Counted from the first letter of the stretch, positions 44,581 to 54,518 are shown. The stretch is 64,000 bases of DNA from JABDQA01 sp963824415 (GCA_963824415.1 CAWGPM010000002.1:62001-126000), one strand, 5' to 3'. Translations and numbers: made by a program. The notes: generated by a model from the sequence alone, not told the origin.

Positions 44581-45329
44581 GACCGCACCCGTATCTGCCT
44601 GATCACTTCATTGGCCAGCATCAGCCCGAAGATGGCGGTCAGGGTCGGCAGGCTGCCCAGGGTTGGTCTGGCTCTGCCCCGCTCGAACTCGCTAGCGCCA
44701 TTGTCTTCAGTATCTTCCGCACCGGCCGGCAGCTGATAGTCGAAATCAACAGCTTCGGTTGAGTAGATGCAGGTGATGCCGCTGATGATACCTTCTTTTT
44801 TGAGCCGTTTTCTGATGCGCCGGGCCAGCGGACAGCATCTGGTCTCGGCGATATCGCCGATGCGGATCTGGGCCGGGTCGGTACGCAGGGCCGCCCCCAT
44901 GGACGAAAAGGTGCGCAGTCCCCGCCTGTGGGAGGCCAAAAGCAATTGCACCTTGGGATTGAGCGAGTCGATAGCGTCGATAACGAAATCCGGCCGGCCG
45001 TCGAGCACCTCTGCGGCGGAGTCCTGATCGACGAAACGGTTCAAGGCTTTGATGCGGCACTGCGGGTTGATGTCGGCAACACGCGCTGCCGCAGCCTCCA
45101 CCTTCGGCTGGCCGAGGGTCGATTCCAGGGCCAGGATCTGACGGTTAATATTGGTCGGCTGGATCAGATCGAAATCGACCAGGGTCAGTCTGCCCACCCC
45201 GGCCCGGGCCAGTCCTTCAACGGCGTAACCACCCACCGCACCGAGGCCGAACACCGCGACATGACTCTTGGTCAGGCGGGCAAACGCCTGTTTACCGAGT
45301 AAAAGCTCTGTTCGCGTAAATCGATGCAT
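44577..45329 (-). CDS. tcdA: tRNA threonylcarbamoyladenosine dehydratase, ThiF/E1-like
   Basis: A 250-residue ATP-dependent enzyme that cyclises t6A to ct6A in tRNA. It shows VAVFGLGAVGGYAVEGLARAGVGRLTLVDFDLI with the nucleotide-binding fold, NINRQILALESTLGQPKVE, and FVIDAIDSLNPKVQLL. The catalytic cysteine region is in the SGITCIYSTE segment. It opens with RFTRTELLLGKQAFARL, typical of TcdA. The start overlaps the TatD gene by 38 bases. Confidence 0.9.
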   Translation of the reverse strand: MHRFTRTELLLGKQAFARLTKSHVAVFGLGAVGGYAVEGLARAGVGRLTLVDFDLIQPTNINRQILALESTLGQPKVEAAAARVADINPQCRIKALNRFVDQDSAAEVLDGRPDFVIDAIDSLNPKVQLLLASHRRGLRTFSSMGAALRTDPAQIRIGDIAETRCCPLARRIRKRLKKEGIISGITCIYSTEAVDFDYQLPAGAEDTEDNGASEFERGRARPTLGSLPTLTAIFGLMLANEVIRQIRVRS

Positions 45330-46089
45330 TGTTCCAGATTAGGCTCGAGAAATCGGCCAGGTGCATGGTGCGCAGTTCCGCGGCCGTGTAATAGAGATCG
45401 GTTACCGCCTCCGGTTCGATAGTGGTGTTTCCGCCGGTCCGATCAGCAATTTTTGAGTACGGTGCATCGGTCTCCAGAAGCAGCGCTGCGGCCGGCGTCT
45501 GGCAGAACGTTTCACGTAAGGCGTTGTTGCCGGGATCGATCAGGGCCGATGAATAGGAGAGAAAACAGTCGAGTTCGACCAGGCGCTGCATGATCTCAAC
45601 GGAGCCGGTGAACGAGTGAACCATCACCGGCGATCGCGCACCTTCTGCCCTGAATCTCTTGAGAAGATCAAGCAGCGGCCCCCAGGCCTTGACGCAGTGA
45701 AGAGCAAGCGGCAGCCCCGTTTCGGCACCGATTTCCAGATGATCCTGCAGCAGGTTCTGTTGTGCGCTGAAGTCGACCGGCCGTGATTTATCCAGTCCCG
45801 TTTCACCGATACCTGCGCCATGCGAACATGAGGCAAGCATTTCGACAAGCCGCTCCTGCCAGCCCACAGCAGCCTCTTCTGCAAACCACGGATGAATGCC
45901 CAGAAAGGGGATGATCCAGGAGTTACCTGCAGCCAGGGCGGCAACCGATGACCAGTCCGACTCGCTGGTTGCATTGCAGAAAAACCGGCAGACGCCGGAG
46001 GTTTCAGCCCGGGCGATGACGCGGGTCGCATCCGGGCCGAAGCGCGGGTCTTGAAGATGAAGATGGGCGTCGATAAAACGTATCTGCAT
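45292..46089 (-). CDS. TatD-family metal-dependent hydrolase
   Basis: A 265-residue TIM-barrel hydrolase. Metal ligands are in FIDAHLHLQDPRF, the Glu of GIGETGLDKSRPVDF, the His of LPLALHCVKAWGPLL and MVHSFTGSVEI, and the Asp of LLLETDAPYS. The family acts as DNase or deacylase; the precise role is not known. It is the third gene of a tight minus-strand row from the ABC exporter down to thpR. Confidence 0.9.
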   Translation of the reverse strand: MQIRFIDAHLHLQDPRFGPDATRVIARAETSGVCRFFCNATSESDWSSVAALAAGNSWIIPFLGIHPWFAEEAAVGWQERLVEMLASCSHGAGIGETGLDKSRPVDFSAQQNLLQDHLEIGAETGLPLALHCVKAWGPLLDLLKRFRAEGARSPVMVHSFTGSVEIMQRLVELDCFLSYSSALIDPGNNALRETFCQTPAAALLLETDAPYSKIADRTGGNTTIEPEAVTDLYYTAAELRTMHLADFSSLIWNNASIYANRAFTR

Positions 46090-46092
46090 AAT

Positions 46093-47139
46093 TTATTCGA
46101 TCCAGGAAAAGAGCCGGGCCGCCAGCGCAAGAAAGAGCAGCGTGGTGAGAACCATCAGCGAGCACTCGAGCTGAATGTCAATCAGGGTCGCCCCTTCATT
46201 CATAACTTTTCTGGCTGCTTTGAGCAAATGGGTCAGGGGAAACAGCCAGGAAAGCTGCTGCACCCAATGCGGGGCGCCCTCCAAAGAAAACCAGACTTCG
46301 GAGAGAAACATCATCGGCCAGGAAATGAAGTTCAGAGCCCCGCTGGTGAACTCTTCGCTCGTTCCCCGGGCGGCCAGGACCAGGCCAATCGAGCAGAGGC
46401 TGAGACCGCCGAGAAAGAAGGTGAAGAAAAAGAGCAGCAGCGAGCCCTGCATGTTGAAATCGAAAAGCAGATCGGAGCCGAACCAGACCACGCAGAAGGT
46501 GAACATCAGCAAAAAGATGCGCGACAGCATCTGGGCACTGAGGTATTCGATGGGGTTCAGCGGCGTGGCTTTGAGCCGCTTCAGTGCGCCGTTCTTGCGA
46601 TAGCGGACCACCACGTAGCCGACACCCCAGAGGGCTGAGAACATCATGTTCATGGCCATGATGCCGGGAAAGAACCAGTCGATATAGCGCACCCGTGTTC
46701 CATCGACGACGGTGCGGGTGGCGTTTGATTCACCGGGTGGCAGCAGCGCGGCTCGGAAGAGCTGCTCGACAATCCTGCCTTTGGGCGAGGCATCGTTGAC
46801 CCAGTAGCGATTGTCCGTTGCGCTGCCGTCCAGCAGCAGATCGATTTTGTGGTGGCGGATCTTCTGCTTGCCGCCCTCGAGTGCAGCGATAGCGACAAAA
46901 TCGATTGCCGGATCACTCTGCAGGCTCGGGGGTATGGTTGTACCCGCAAAGTCGACCTGGCTGCCCGTCTGGGGAAAGACGCCGATTTTAAAGCGCTGAA
47001 GATTTTCTCCACTGAAGATCAGGCCAAAACCGACGATAATTAGAAACGGAAAAGCAAAGTTCCAGCCAAAGGCCGCCCTGTCGCGGAAAAACTCCTTGTT
47101 CCTGGCCCCGAACATGATCAGGATTCGTTTAAGGCTCAT
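46093..47139 (-). CDS. ABC-2 type transporter permease
   Basis: A 348-residue membrane protein. One N-terminal span (AAFGWNFAFPFLIIVGFGLIF) is followed by an extracytoplasmic domain, then five spans beginning near VRYIDWFFPGIMAMNMMFSALWGVGYVVVRYRKNGALKRLKATPL, which is the ABC-2 signature. It pairs with the ATP-binding gene eight bases upstream. Drug, lipid or polysaccharide export are possible. Confidence 0.9.
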   Translation of the reverse strand: MSLKRILIMFGARNKEFFRDRAAFGWNFAFPFLIIVGFGLIFSGENLQRFKIGVFPQTGSQVDFAGTTIPPSLQSDPAIDFVAIAALEGGKQKIRHHKIDLLLDGSATDNRYWVNDASPKGRIVEQLFRAALLPPGESNATRTVVDGTRVRYIDWFFPGIMAMNMMFSALWGVGYVVVRYRKNGALKRLKATPLNPIEYLSAQMLSRIFLLMFTFCVVWFGSDLLFDFNMQGSLLLFFFTFFLGGLSLCSIGLVLAARGTSEEFTSGALNFISWPMMFLSEVWFSLEGAPHWVQQLSWLFPLTHLLKAARKVMNEGATLIDIQLECSLMVLTTLLFLALAARLFSWIE

Positions 47140-47146
47140 GTCTGGG

Positions 47147-48028
<882 letters not shown>

Positions 48029-48125
48029 GGGCCTACAATATATCCAAAAACTGGTTTTGACGAGCGCTTCCAGGACTATTTACTTTTTTATTTTCAGCGG
48101 GGTAAACGCCCGGGTTTGAACGAGA

Positions 48126-48146
48126 TTGACATGAAAATGATTATCA
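48126..48146 (+). promoter_or_regulatory. fur promoter -35 box with overlapping Fur box
   Basis: TTGACA (48126-48131) is directly followed by TGAAAATGATTATCA (48132-48146), which matches the 7-1-7 Fur box TGATAATNATTATCA at 13 of 14 fixed positions. A -10 would fall near 48149. The site lies 38 bases before the fur start codon, so Fur should repress its own gene. The PerR-type box (TTATAAT core) fits less well. Confidence 0.75.
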
Positions 48147-48183
48147 GTTAGGTTTGGATATCATTCCCATAAAGAGGCCTGCC

Positions 48184-48609
48184 ATGGTGTTGAGAATGAC
48201 AAATCAACGCGAGATCATTCTTAAAGAACTGCAGAGAAGTCGTCAGCATCTGAGTGCCGATGAGCTGTATGAGCGGGTTAAAAAAAGCATGCCGCGCATC
48301 AGCTTGGCGACGGTCTATCGCAACCTCGAAACCATGTCCGAAGCGGGACTGATTGCTAAACTGGAAATCAGCGGCCGGCAGAAGCGCTTTGATTATGATG
48401 CCAGCCATCACGACCATATCTATTGCCTGCAGTGCAGCCGGGTGGACAATATCGAGTTTGACCGGGACCTGCTTGGGCAGACTTCTCCACGTTCGGCCAA
48501 AGGCTATCAAATAACCGGTTACCGGGTCGAGTTCATCGGTATCTGTGCGTCCTGCGGCAGGAAAAACAGTCAACGATCACAGGCAGGAAACAAGAAATCA
48601 AATGGCTAA
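48184..48609 (+). CDS. fur: Ferric uptake regulator (Fur family)
   Basis: A 141-residue metal-dependent repressor. A winged helix comes first (NQREIILKELQRSRQHLSADELYERVKKSMPRISLATVYRNLETM), with the family's TVYRNL recognition helix. Next comes the metal region HHDHIYCLQCSRVDNIEFD, with the His cluster and a CxxC zinc pair, and a second CxxC near the end (CASCG). Zur and PerR are alternatives, but the Fur box in its promoter supports iron. The ATG at 48184 has GAGG; the frame opens at 48154. Confidence 0.9.
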   Translation: MVLRMTNQREIILKELQRSRQHLSADELYERVKKSMPRISLATVYRNLETMSEAGLIAKLEISGRQKRFDYDASHHDHIYCLQCSRVDNIEFDRDLLGQTSPRSAKGYQITGYRVEFIGICASCGRKNSQRSQAGNKKSNG

Positions 48610-48829
48610 AAGTGCAATGACTCAATTGAGTGCTGAGCAGAAGAAAATCCTCGAAACGCTGGCGGCGGCCGGGGATCCCTGCGGCTCGAAAGATCTGGCC
48701 GCAGCCACCGGCCTCGAGCCCAAGGTGATCAGCTCCAGGGTGGCGACGTTGAAGAAAGCGGGACTGGTAGACAGTCCGGTGCGCTGCAAATACGGGGTAA
48801 CCAAAGCGGGCCGGGAGGCAATTTGCTGA
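48602..48829 (+). CDS. Small winged-helix DNA-binding protein
   Basis: A 75-residue protein made of a single MarR/ArsR-like winged helix (AEQKKILETLAAAGDPCGSKDLAAATGLEPKVISSRVATLKKAGLVDSPV, then the wing KYGVTKAGREAI). Its ATG overlaps the fur stop region (8 bases), so it is likely made with Fur. Its target is not known. It is closed by a terminator at 48858. Confidence 0.8.
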   Translation: MAKSAMTQLSAEQKKILETLAAAGDPCGSKDLAAATGLEPKVISSRVATLKKAGLVDSPVRCKYGVTKAGREAIC

Positions 48830-48857
48830 GCGTTTAACCACCGAAAACGAAAATAAT

Positions 48858-48903
48858 GAGACCGCCTGCGCTGCTATTTTGCACTGCGGGTGGTCTCTTT
48901 GTT
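48858..48903 (+). terminator. Rho-independent terminator of the fur operon
   Basis: GAGACCGCCTGC (48858-48869) pairs with GCGGGTGGTCTC (48886-48897) in a 12-base stem with two G-T pairs and a 16-base loop, followed by TTTGTT. It ends the fur and winged-helix transcript. Confidence 0.75.
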
Positions 48904-49027
48904 CATCCACCACGCACCGGATCAGCTTCGTCGATGGATCGGCATCGATTCATTTGAACTTCCAATTTGATTCCGGTGATCCTTGCCGTTACCTTAGTCT
49001 GTTAAAAACAGCAGCAACGAGGTCTCA

Positions 49028-49933
49028 GTGTATCTTCCCCAGCAAGACATAGCTGTCCAGACGCCGCGCTTAGTTCATTGCGGCCAGTTTACTGACTCCT
49101 GCAGCCCCCGCTACCGGGTTGCAGAGACCCTGCTCGAGAAGGGCAGCGGTCCTTTAATCGAAGATGAGCTGGCCTTCAACGACACCACCTGCGTGGTGTG
49201 CGACGGGGCAACGAGCCTGCAGCAGGCGGCTGAGCAGTGTTCAACCGGCACCAGCGGTGGGCAGCAGGCGGCCCGGATTGGTGCTGCTGCATTCACTGCT
49301 GCAACCGGGTCCAGTCTGCGAGAGTCGGCTCGCCAGGCAAATCAGCAGATCAGAGCGCAGATGGCGCAGGCCGGGGTGGATCTGGGTTGCCGCGAGCAGC
49401 TCTGGTCGACTTCCCTGGCGGCGGTGCAGATTCATGGCCACCGGGTGGACTGGTGCCAGATCGGCGACTGCGTGATTCTGCTGATTTTCGATGACGGCAG
49501 CAGCAGGCTGCTGAGCCGGCTGCCGGCCCAGGATGAACAGGTGCTGAAAACCTGGCAGGCTATCGGTGCAGATGTGCATGGTTCGATCCATCAGGAGCTG
49601 GCCGGGGAGATCGCCGCGGTGAGGCGGCAGACGAACCGCTTATTCGGCTCGCTGAATGGAGAGGATGAGGCCCTTGATTTCCTGGCCCGGGGCTCGCTCG
49701 AAGATGAACGGATCAGCGATATCCTGCTGTTCACGGACGGCCTGTTCCCGCCCAGCCCCGATCCGGCAATGCCCCTCGATCGGGACAAACTGGTCCGTCT
49801 CTACCGGTCTGCAGGGCTTGGGGAAGTCAGGAACTATATCCGCCGTGTGCAGTGTGACGATCCGCGCTGCCTCAGATATCCGCGCTTTAAGATGTTCGAT
49901 GATATCGGGGCGATCGCCCTGCGTCGAACCTGA
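49028..49933 (+). CDS. PP2C-like serine/threonine phosphatase family protein
   Basis: A 301-residue protein with the metal-site pattern of PP2C/PPM phosphatases: IEDELAFNDTTCVVCDGATS, WSTSLAAVQIHGHRVDWCQIGDCVILLI, SDILLFTDGLFPP and MFDDIGAIALR. The start is a GTG with AACGAGG before it. No signal or membrane part is seen, so it should be cytoplasmic. It stands alone; no kinase is beside it. It may regulate a signalling step, but the target cannot be read. Confidence 0.8.
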   Translation: MYLPQQDIAVQTPRLVHCGQFTDSCSPRYRVAETLLEKGSGPLIEDELAFNDTTCVVCDGATSLQQAAEQCSTGTSGGQQAARIGAAAFTAATGSSLRESARQANQQIRAQMAQAGVDLGCREQLWSTSLAAVQIHGHRVDWCQIGDCVILLIFDDGSSRLLSRLPAQDEQVLKTWQAIGADVHGSIHQELAGEIAAVRRQTNRLFGSLNGEDEALDFLARGSLEDERISDILLFTDGLFPPSPDPAMPLDRDKLVRLYRSAGLGEVRNYIRRVQCDDPRCLRYPRFKMFDDIGAIALRRT

Positions 49934-49936
49934 GTT

Positions 49937-51238
49937 TTACTCCGGCAGCAGCCCGTAGAAATAGGTCAGGATATCGGTCCTGGTGACGATGCCGATGATC
50001 TTGCCCTGGTGGCGCACCGGCAGATGGCCTATATTTTTCTCCACCATGAGCTGGGCCGCCTGGGCGGGCTGAATGTCAGGCGAGATGGTGGCGACCTCGC
50101 GCGCCATGAACGCCTTGACCGGGCTCTTCCACTGTTTCTCCAGGCGCAGCTTTTTCAGGTCCCAGAGAACGACAATGCCTTTTAGATTGGTTTCACTGCC
50201 GACCAGAATGCCTCTGATCTTCTTCTCCTGCATGATATCGCGGATTACGGACATCGGTGTGGAAGCATCGACGAAGGTGACCGGAAACGACATCAGATCG
50301 GCAACCGTTGCTCCGCCGGCTTTGCTCTGACGGATCTGCTTGATAATTTTTCGTTTGAGCTGCTCCGGCGGGTAGTCGCTGTTTTTAACCGTGACCGAAC
50401 CGGCGGCCGGGTGCCCGCCGCCGCCGAAATGTTTCAGAATCGCTCCGACATCGATCAGTTCGACGCCGCTGCGGCCGATCGCGGTACTCGAATGTTCATC
50501 GTTGATAAAAATCACGAAGACTGCATCGGCATTGATGATCTTGCGGTACATGTTGACGATCGCCGCCAGCATCGGCACCTTCTGCTCGAGCCGCAGAATG
50601 TTGATGCCGATAGTAAAATGGTTGTGTTTGATCTTCTCGGTATTCTGCATCATGGTGAATAAGATATCCCGCTGTACCTCCTCGTAGGGCGGGTTCAGAA
50701 AGACCGAGGCCACGTTGAGATCGGCGCCGTTGGCCAGCAGATACGCTGCTGCTGCGGCGTCTTCAGCCTTGGTGGAAGGGTAACTGAGATGGCCGGTATC
50801 TTCGTAGAGTCCAATCAGCAGCACCGTTGAGACCAGCGGATTGAGCTCCATCTCCCTCCGCTTCATCTCTCTGATCAACAGGGTCACAGTGGCACCGATT
50901 GGCTCCTGACAGCGCCAGTCGGCCTCGATGTCGCCACCGTTTACATGGTGATCCCATAACAGGATCTCCACATCACCGCGCTCCCTGATCCGCTCCATCC
51001 GGTCGAGCCGGCGCCATTGATCGGTATCGACCACGATCAACCGGGTAACCTTTTCAGGATCGATCTCGTTGGGCAGCACAATATTGAAGGCGGTTTTATG
51101 AGTGGAGAGAAACTTGGCCACGTTATTGTTGACCGCACTGGGCACGACCCCAATCGAATCGGGGTAGAGTATGGTTGCCGCAATTACCGAGGCCAGCCCA
51201 TCGAAGTCGGTATTTTTATGGGTGGTGACAGCCTGCAT
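49937..51238 (-). CDS. DHH/DHHA1 phosphoesterase with two CBS domains
   Basis: A 433-residue protein. The DHH part shows THKNTDFDGLASVIAA, LIVVDTDQW, ILLWDHHVN and GLYEDTGHLSYPST (metal sites). DHHA1 has AIGRSGVELIDVGAILKHFGGGGHPAAGSV, and two CBS domains follow (TVADLMSFPVTFV.. and MAREVATISPDIQP.., ending GIVTRTDIL). In many Desulfobacterota this set is fused to a C-terminal tRNA nucleotidyltransferase/poly(A) polymerase; here the protein ends after the CBS pair. It probably degrades small RNAs or cyclic dinucleotide products, with CBS sensing adenylates. Confidence 0.88.
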   Translation of the reverse strand: MQAVTTHKNTDFDGLASVIAATILYPDSIGVVPSAVNNNVAKFLSTHKTAFNIVLPNEIDPEKVTRLIVVDTDQWRRLDRMERIRERGDVEILLWDHHVNGGDIEADWRCQEPIGATVTLLIREMKRREMELNPLVSTVLLIGLYEDTGHLSYPSTKAEDAAAAAYLLANGADLNVASVFLNPPYEEVQRDILFTMMQNTEKIKHNHFTIGINILRLEQKVPMLAAIVNMYRKIINADAVFVIFINDEHSSTAIGRSGVELIDVGAILKHFGGGGHPAAGSVTVKNSDYPPEQLKRKIIKQIRQSKAGGATVADLMSFPVTFVDASTPMSVIRDIMQEKKIRGILVGSETNLKGIVVLWDLKKLRLEKQWKSPVKAFMAREVATISPDIQPAQAAQLMVEKNIGHLPVRHQGKIIGIVTRTDILTYFYGLLPE

Positions 51239-51256
51239 TGAAGTGGGTGAAAGGTC

Positions 51257-52069
51257 TCAGTTCCTGAATTGATAGACCGGGCGGTAGCTGCGGTCCTGGT
51301 AGAGCCCCATATAGCGCGGGGCCAGGTTCCTGAGTGTGCTCTGCCGGTTGCCCGGAGCCGGATGAGTACTGAGAAATTCCGGTGGCCCGCCGCCCCCGCT
51401 CTTCTCCATTTTCTGCCAGAGCGTGGCGGCGGCGTTTGGATTGTAGCCGGCCCGGGCGGCCAGCTCCAGGCCCATCAGGTCGGCCTCGCTTTCAGCGGTT
51501 CTGCTGTTCGGCATTTGGATGGCCAGTATGGCCGCCAACGCACCGCCGGTCAGCGCAGCCCGGCCATAGTCACTGTTTCTGGTGGCCAGACCGATGCCCA
51601 CCACACCGAGCTGGGAGGCCATCACCACCGACATGCGCTCGGCAGTATGGTTGGCCAGGGCATGGGAGATTTCATGGGCCAGCACCTGGGCGAGTTCATC
51701 GTCGGTGGGTTGGATCTTTTCTATCAGACCGGTATAGATGGCCATTTTCCCACCTGCCATGCACCAGGCATTTATGACCTTGGGGTCGTCGATAACTTTG
51801 ATGCTCCAGTCCCAGGACTGGGCGTAAGGATAGAGCGCAATGGCCTGGGCGATGATACGCCCGGTTATATGGCGCACTCGGGCGGTAAGCTGCGGGTCCG
51901 AGTCGATTTTGCCCTCTTTGGCCAGGGGCAGAACTGTCTGATCGTAGGCCATCTTTGAATCGGCGATGGCCTGTTCGGGCGAGACCAGCATGAGCTGGGA
52001 ACGCCCGGTTGGACTGGTGGCGCAGCTGCAGACCAAGAGCACGGTTATGAGCCAGCAGAAATATCTCAT
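51257..52069 (-). CDS. M48-family metalloprotease, lipoprotein
   Basis: A 270-residue protease with zinc motif HEISH in AQVLAHEISHALANHTAERM and a later EADLMGLELAARAGY that gives the third ligand. The ATG at 52069 begins a lipoprotein signal, LITVLLVCSC, with the lipid-bearing Cys about residue 15 or 16, so it sits in the periplasm on a membrane. The length and motif arrangement match the M48 (BepA/LoiP-like) group concerned with outer-membrane protein quality. The open frame begins 25 codons earlier without a fitting signal. Confidence 0.9.
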   Translation of the reverse strand: MRYFCWLITVLLVCSCATSPTGRSQLMLVSPEQAIADSKMAYDQTVLPLAKEGKIDSDPQLTARVRHITGRIIAQAIALYPYAQSWDWSIKVIDDPKVINAWCMAGGKMAIYTGLIEKIQPTDDELAQVLAHEISHALANHTAERMSVVMASQLGVVGIGLATRNSDYGRAALTGGALAAILAIQMPNSRTAESEADLMGLELAARAGYNPNAAATLWQKMEKSGGGGPPEFLSTHPAPGNRQSTLRNLAPRYMGLYQDRSYRPVYQFRN

Positions 52070-52204
52070 GGCTGACAATATAACAGATTCGGCTTGAAAA
52101 ATACATGCAATTGCCCCAGACTGCAGATCGGTGGTTGCAGCCACGCAGGCGGGCCTGCGACTGCTCCTTTCACTTTCAACCAGTGTGTCACGGGAGGGCA
52201 GACG

Positions 52205-52918
52205 ATGAATTTACAGGATAAAGTTATGGTGATCACCGGGGCCAGCACCGGCATCGGCAGGGCAACCGCGCAGCGGCTCGATCGGGCCGGAGTCAAATTC
52301 GTGCTCAATGCACGCAGTCAGGAAAAGCTCGCCCAACTCGCGGCCGGGCTGGGCAGCGCTATCTGCGTGACCGGCGACATGACCGATCCGGTTCTGCCCC
52401 AGAAAATTCTGGACGCGGCACTGGCCGAGTACGGCAGGGTCGATATCGTTTTCAATAATGCCGGGGTGATGAACATCGGGGCGATAGACGAAGTCGATAT
52501 AGAGGGTCTCTGTCACATGGTTCGGCTCAATTTCGAGGCGGTGGTGCGGATGAGCTATCTCTGTCTCAGGATCATGAAAAAGCAGGGCAGCGGGTTTCTG
52601 ATCAACTCGTCGAGTCTGGCAGGGCTGAAGGCCTTTGCCGAACTTGGCCCATACAACGGCACCAAGTTCGCGGTGGAGGCCTTAACCGATGCCTTGCGTA
52701 TGGAGCTGGCCGGTACCGGTGTCAAGGTGACGGCCATCGAGCCGGGGCGCACCAAGACCGAACTGTTCAGCCACTGGCCCGAAGAAAAGCAGTTTAAACC
52801 GGAAAATGGGCTTATCGAAGCCGATGACATCGCCCGCTGTATCGAGTTTATCCTTGCGCAGCCGGACGAAGTGCTGATTCCGCGGCTGCTGGTGGTGCCG
52901 GCTCGGCAGGAGCGTTAA
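52205..52918 (+). CDS. Short-chain dehydrogenase/reductase
   Basis: A 237-residue SDR. The cofactor motif is VITGASTGIGRATA, the second motif FNNAGVMNIG, and the active site has SSSLAGLKAFAELGPYNGTKFAVEA (Ser, Tyr, Lys). The ending IPRLLVVPARQER is that of YdfG-like NADP-dependent enzymes. GGGAGGG precedes the ATG at 52205. The substrate is unknown. No neighbour in the same direction suggests a pathway. Confidence 0.88.
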   Translation: MNLQDKVMVITGASTGIGRATAQRLDRAGVKFVLNARSQEKLAQLAAGLGSAICVTGDMTDPVLPQKILDAALAEYGRVDIVFNNAGVMNIGAIDEVDIEGLCHMVRLNFEAVVRMSYLCLRIMKKQGSGFLINSSSLAGLKAFAELGPYNGTKFAVEALTDALRMELAGTGVKVTAIEPGRTKTELFSHWPEEKQFKPENGLIEADDIARCIEFILAQPDEVLIPRLLVVPARQER

Positions 52919-52993
52919 CAGGCCGTCTTAACTCGTCAACGTCAGGCCATCTGTCCCCAGGGTTCGAGGCGATAATGAGCCGCGCCCGCTCGA

Positions 52994-53326
52994 TCAGGCT
53001 TTGATCAGCTCTTCTGCCAGCATACGGTCGATAAAATCGAGCACGAACTGCCGCTGTCCATTTGTTGCATAAGTGATGCAGGTGCAGTGCAGGTTCGAGT
53101 GAGAGCGCACCAGCAGCTCGAAACAGAGGTGTTTTTCCTCCAGCTCGACGCCAAGGTAGAAGGGGCCGCACGATTCGTGGCCCCGCTGGGCCTCGGCGAG
53201 CAGATCTTCAGGCAGCATTAGCCAAAAGATGCCCTGCATCGGACCGGGTTTGAGAGTGCGTTTCAGGTACGAATCGAGATTGTCCCGTTCCAGTGGAGAT
53301 AGTTCATCTATGACAAATTGTCTCAT
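52994..53326 (-). CDS. Conserved hypothetical protein
   Basis: A 110-residue soluble protein, with MRQFVIDELSPLERDNLDSYLKRTL at the start and four cysteines in the later half. The mix of amphipathic helix (LDSYLKRTLKPGPMQGIFWLMLPEDLLAEAQRG) and beta strands (FYLGVELEEKHLCFELLVRS) looks like a small single-domain protein of the type often found in deltaproteobacterial genomes. The function is unknown. It lies 70 bases before the aminopeptidase gene's stop. Confidence 0.65.
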   Translation of the reverse strand: MRQFVIDELSPLERDNLDSYLKRTLKPGPMQGIFWLMLPEDLLAEAQRGHESCGPFYLGVELEEKHLCFELLVRSHSNLHCTCITYATNGQRQFVLDFIDRMLAEELIKA

Positions 53327-53395
53327 GGTTTGGATTCTTCAGGTGTTTTATTAAGCAGCGCCGGGACTTGAGGTGCTGCTGTGCCGCTCAGCACC

Positions 53396-54511
53396 TCAGA
53401 TGTCGAGCCAGGTGGTGTCGCGATTGAGCTCTTCACAGCCGTCCTCGGTGACGACGACCATGTTCTCCAGCCGAACGCCACCCCAGCGCGAAAGATAGAT
53501 GCCCGGCTCGATGGTGATGATCATGCCTGCTCTGAGCTTCTGCCGGCTGCGGTATGAAACACTTGGCTTTTCATGGACCGCCAGCCCCACGCCGTGACCC
53601 AGTGCATGGCCAAATTGCCGACCGTAGCCGGCTTTTGCGATGACACTGCGGGCCGCCTGGTCTACTTCCTTCATCAGGGCGCCCGGTTTTACCGCCAATA
53701 CCGCTGCCTGTTGCGCCCGGCGGACCAGCCGGTGGATTTCAAGATATTTTTCATCGACTTCGCCAAGGCTGATGTTGCGAGTCATATCTGAGCAATACCC
53801 CTTATAGATCAGCCCCATGTCGATGGTCATCGGGGCCTTGCCGACCCGGCGGGATGTGGGGACCGCGTGGGGCAGGGCAGCATTTTCCGCCGCGGCTACA
53901 ATGGTGTTGAAACTGGGTCCTTCAGCACCGACTTCGCGCATCCGTGCCTCAATAGCGCCGGCAATCTCGATTTCAGACATGGTTTCGTCGAGACGGCTGA
54001 AAACATGGCGGAACACCGCTTCGTTCAGGGCCACGGCTGATCTTATCAATCCGATTTCTGCAGCACTTTTGATCAGGCGCTGTTTTTCCACCAGACCGGC
54101 CAGCGGTGCCAGCTCCACCTGATGCTTCTCAGCCATTTCGGCCAGCTTCAGACTGGAGCTGTGCAGGGTATAGTGACTTTCGAAAGCAAGCCGGCGGACG
54201 CTATACTGACTGAGCAGATCGTGGAGCAGGGCCAGCAGTCCTTTGTTGTAAAGCACAACCTTGAGGGTTGTCTCCCGTTCGGCCTGCTCGCGAAAGCGAA
54301 AATCGGTAAGCAGCAGGGGCTCATCCCGGGCCGGGACCAAGAGGATGCCCGCACTCTCGTTGATGCCGTGGTCAGCAGCGCAGTAGCCGCTGAGATAGCG
54401 CCGGTTTTCAGGCTGGCCGACCAGCAGCGCATCGATCTTTTTACGCCTGAGCCGGGCCTGCAGTTGATCGAGCCGGGCGGCGTAATCGAGTACGGGGCCA
54501 GGAGAGGTCAT
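53396..54511 (-). CDS. Xaa-Pro aminopeptidase/prolidase (M24 family)
   Basis: A 371-residue M24 metallopeptidase. The creatinase-like N-terminal part (LDQLQARLRRKKIDALLVGQPENRRYLSGY) is followed by the pita-bread domain. Metal ligands are in TIDMGLIYKGYCSDMTRNI, GHALGHGVGLAVHEKPS, MIITIEPGIYLSRWGGVRLENMVVV. The length is that of PepQ-like proteins of bacteria. It lies 8 bases after the unknown gene at 54519. Confidence 0.93.
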   Translation of the reverse strand: MTSPGPVLDYAARLDQLQARLRRKKIDALLVGQPENRRYLSGYCAADHGINESAGILLVPARDEPLLLTDFRFREQAERETTLKVVLYNKGLLALLHDLLSQYSVRRLAFESHYTLHSSSLKLAEMAEKHQVELAPLAGLVEKQRLIKSAAEIGLIRSAVALNEAVFRHVFSRLDETMSEIEIAGAIEARMREVGAEGPSFNTIVAAAENAALPHAVPTSRRVGKAPMTIDMGLIYKGYCSDMTRNISLGEVDEKYLEIHRLVRRAQQAAVLAVKPGALMKEVDQAARSVIAKAGYGRQFGHALGHGVGLAVHEKPSVSYRSRQKLRAGMIITIEPGIYLSRWGGVRLENMVVVTEDGCEELNRDTTWLDI

Positions 54512-54518
54512 GCTCTGC

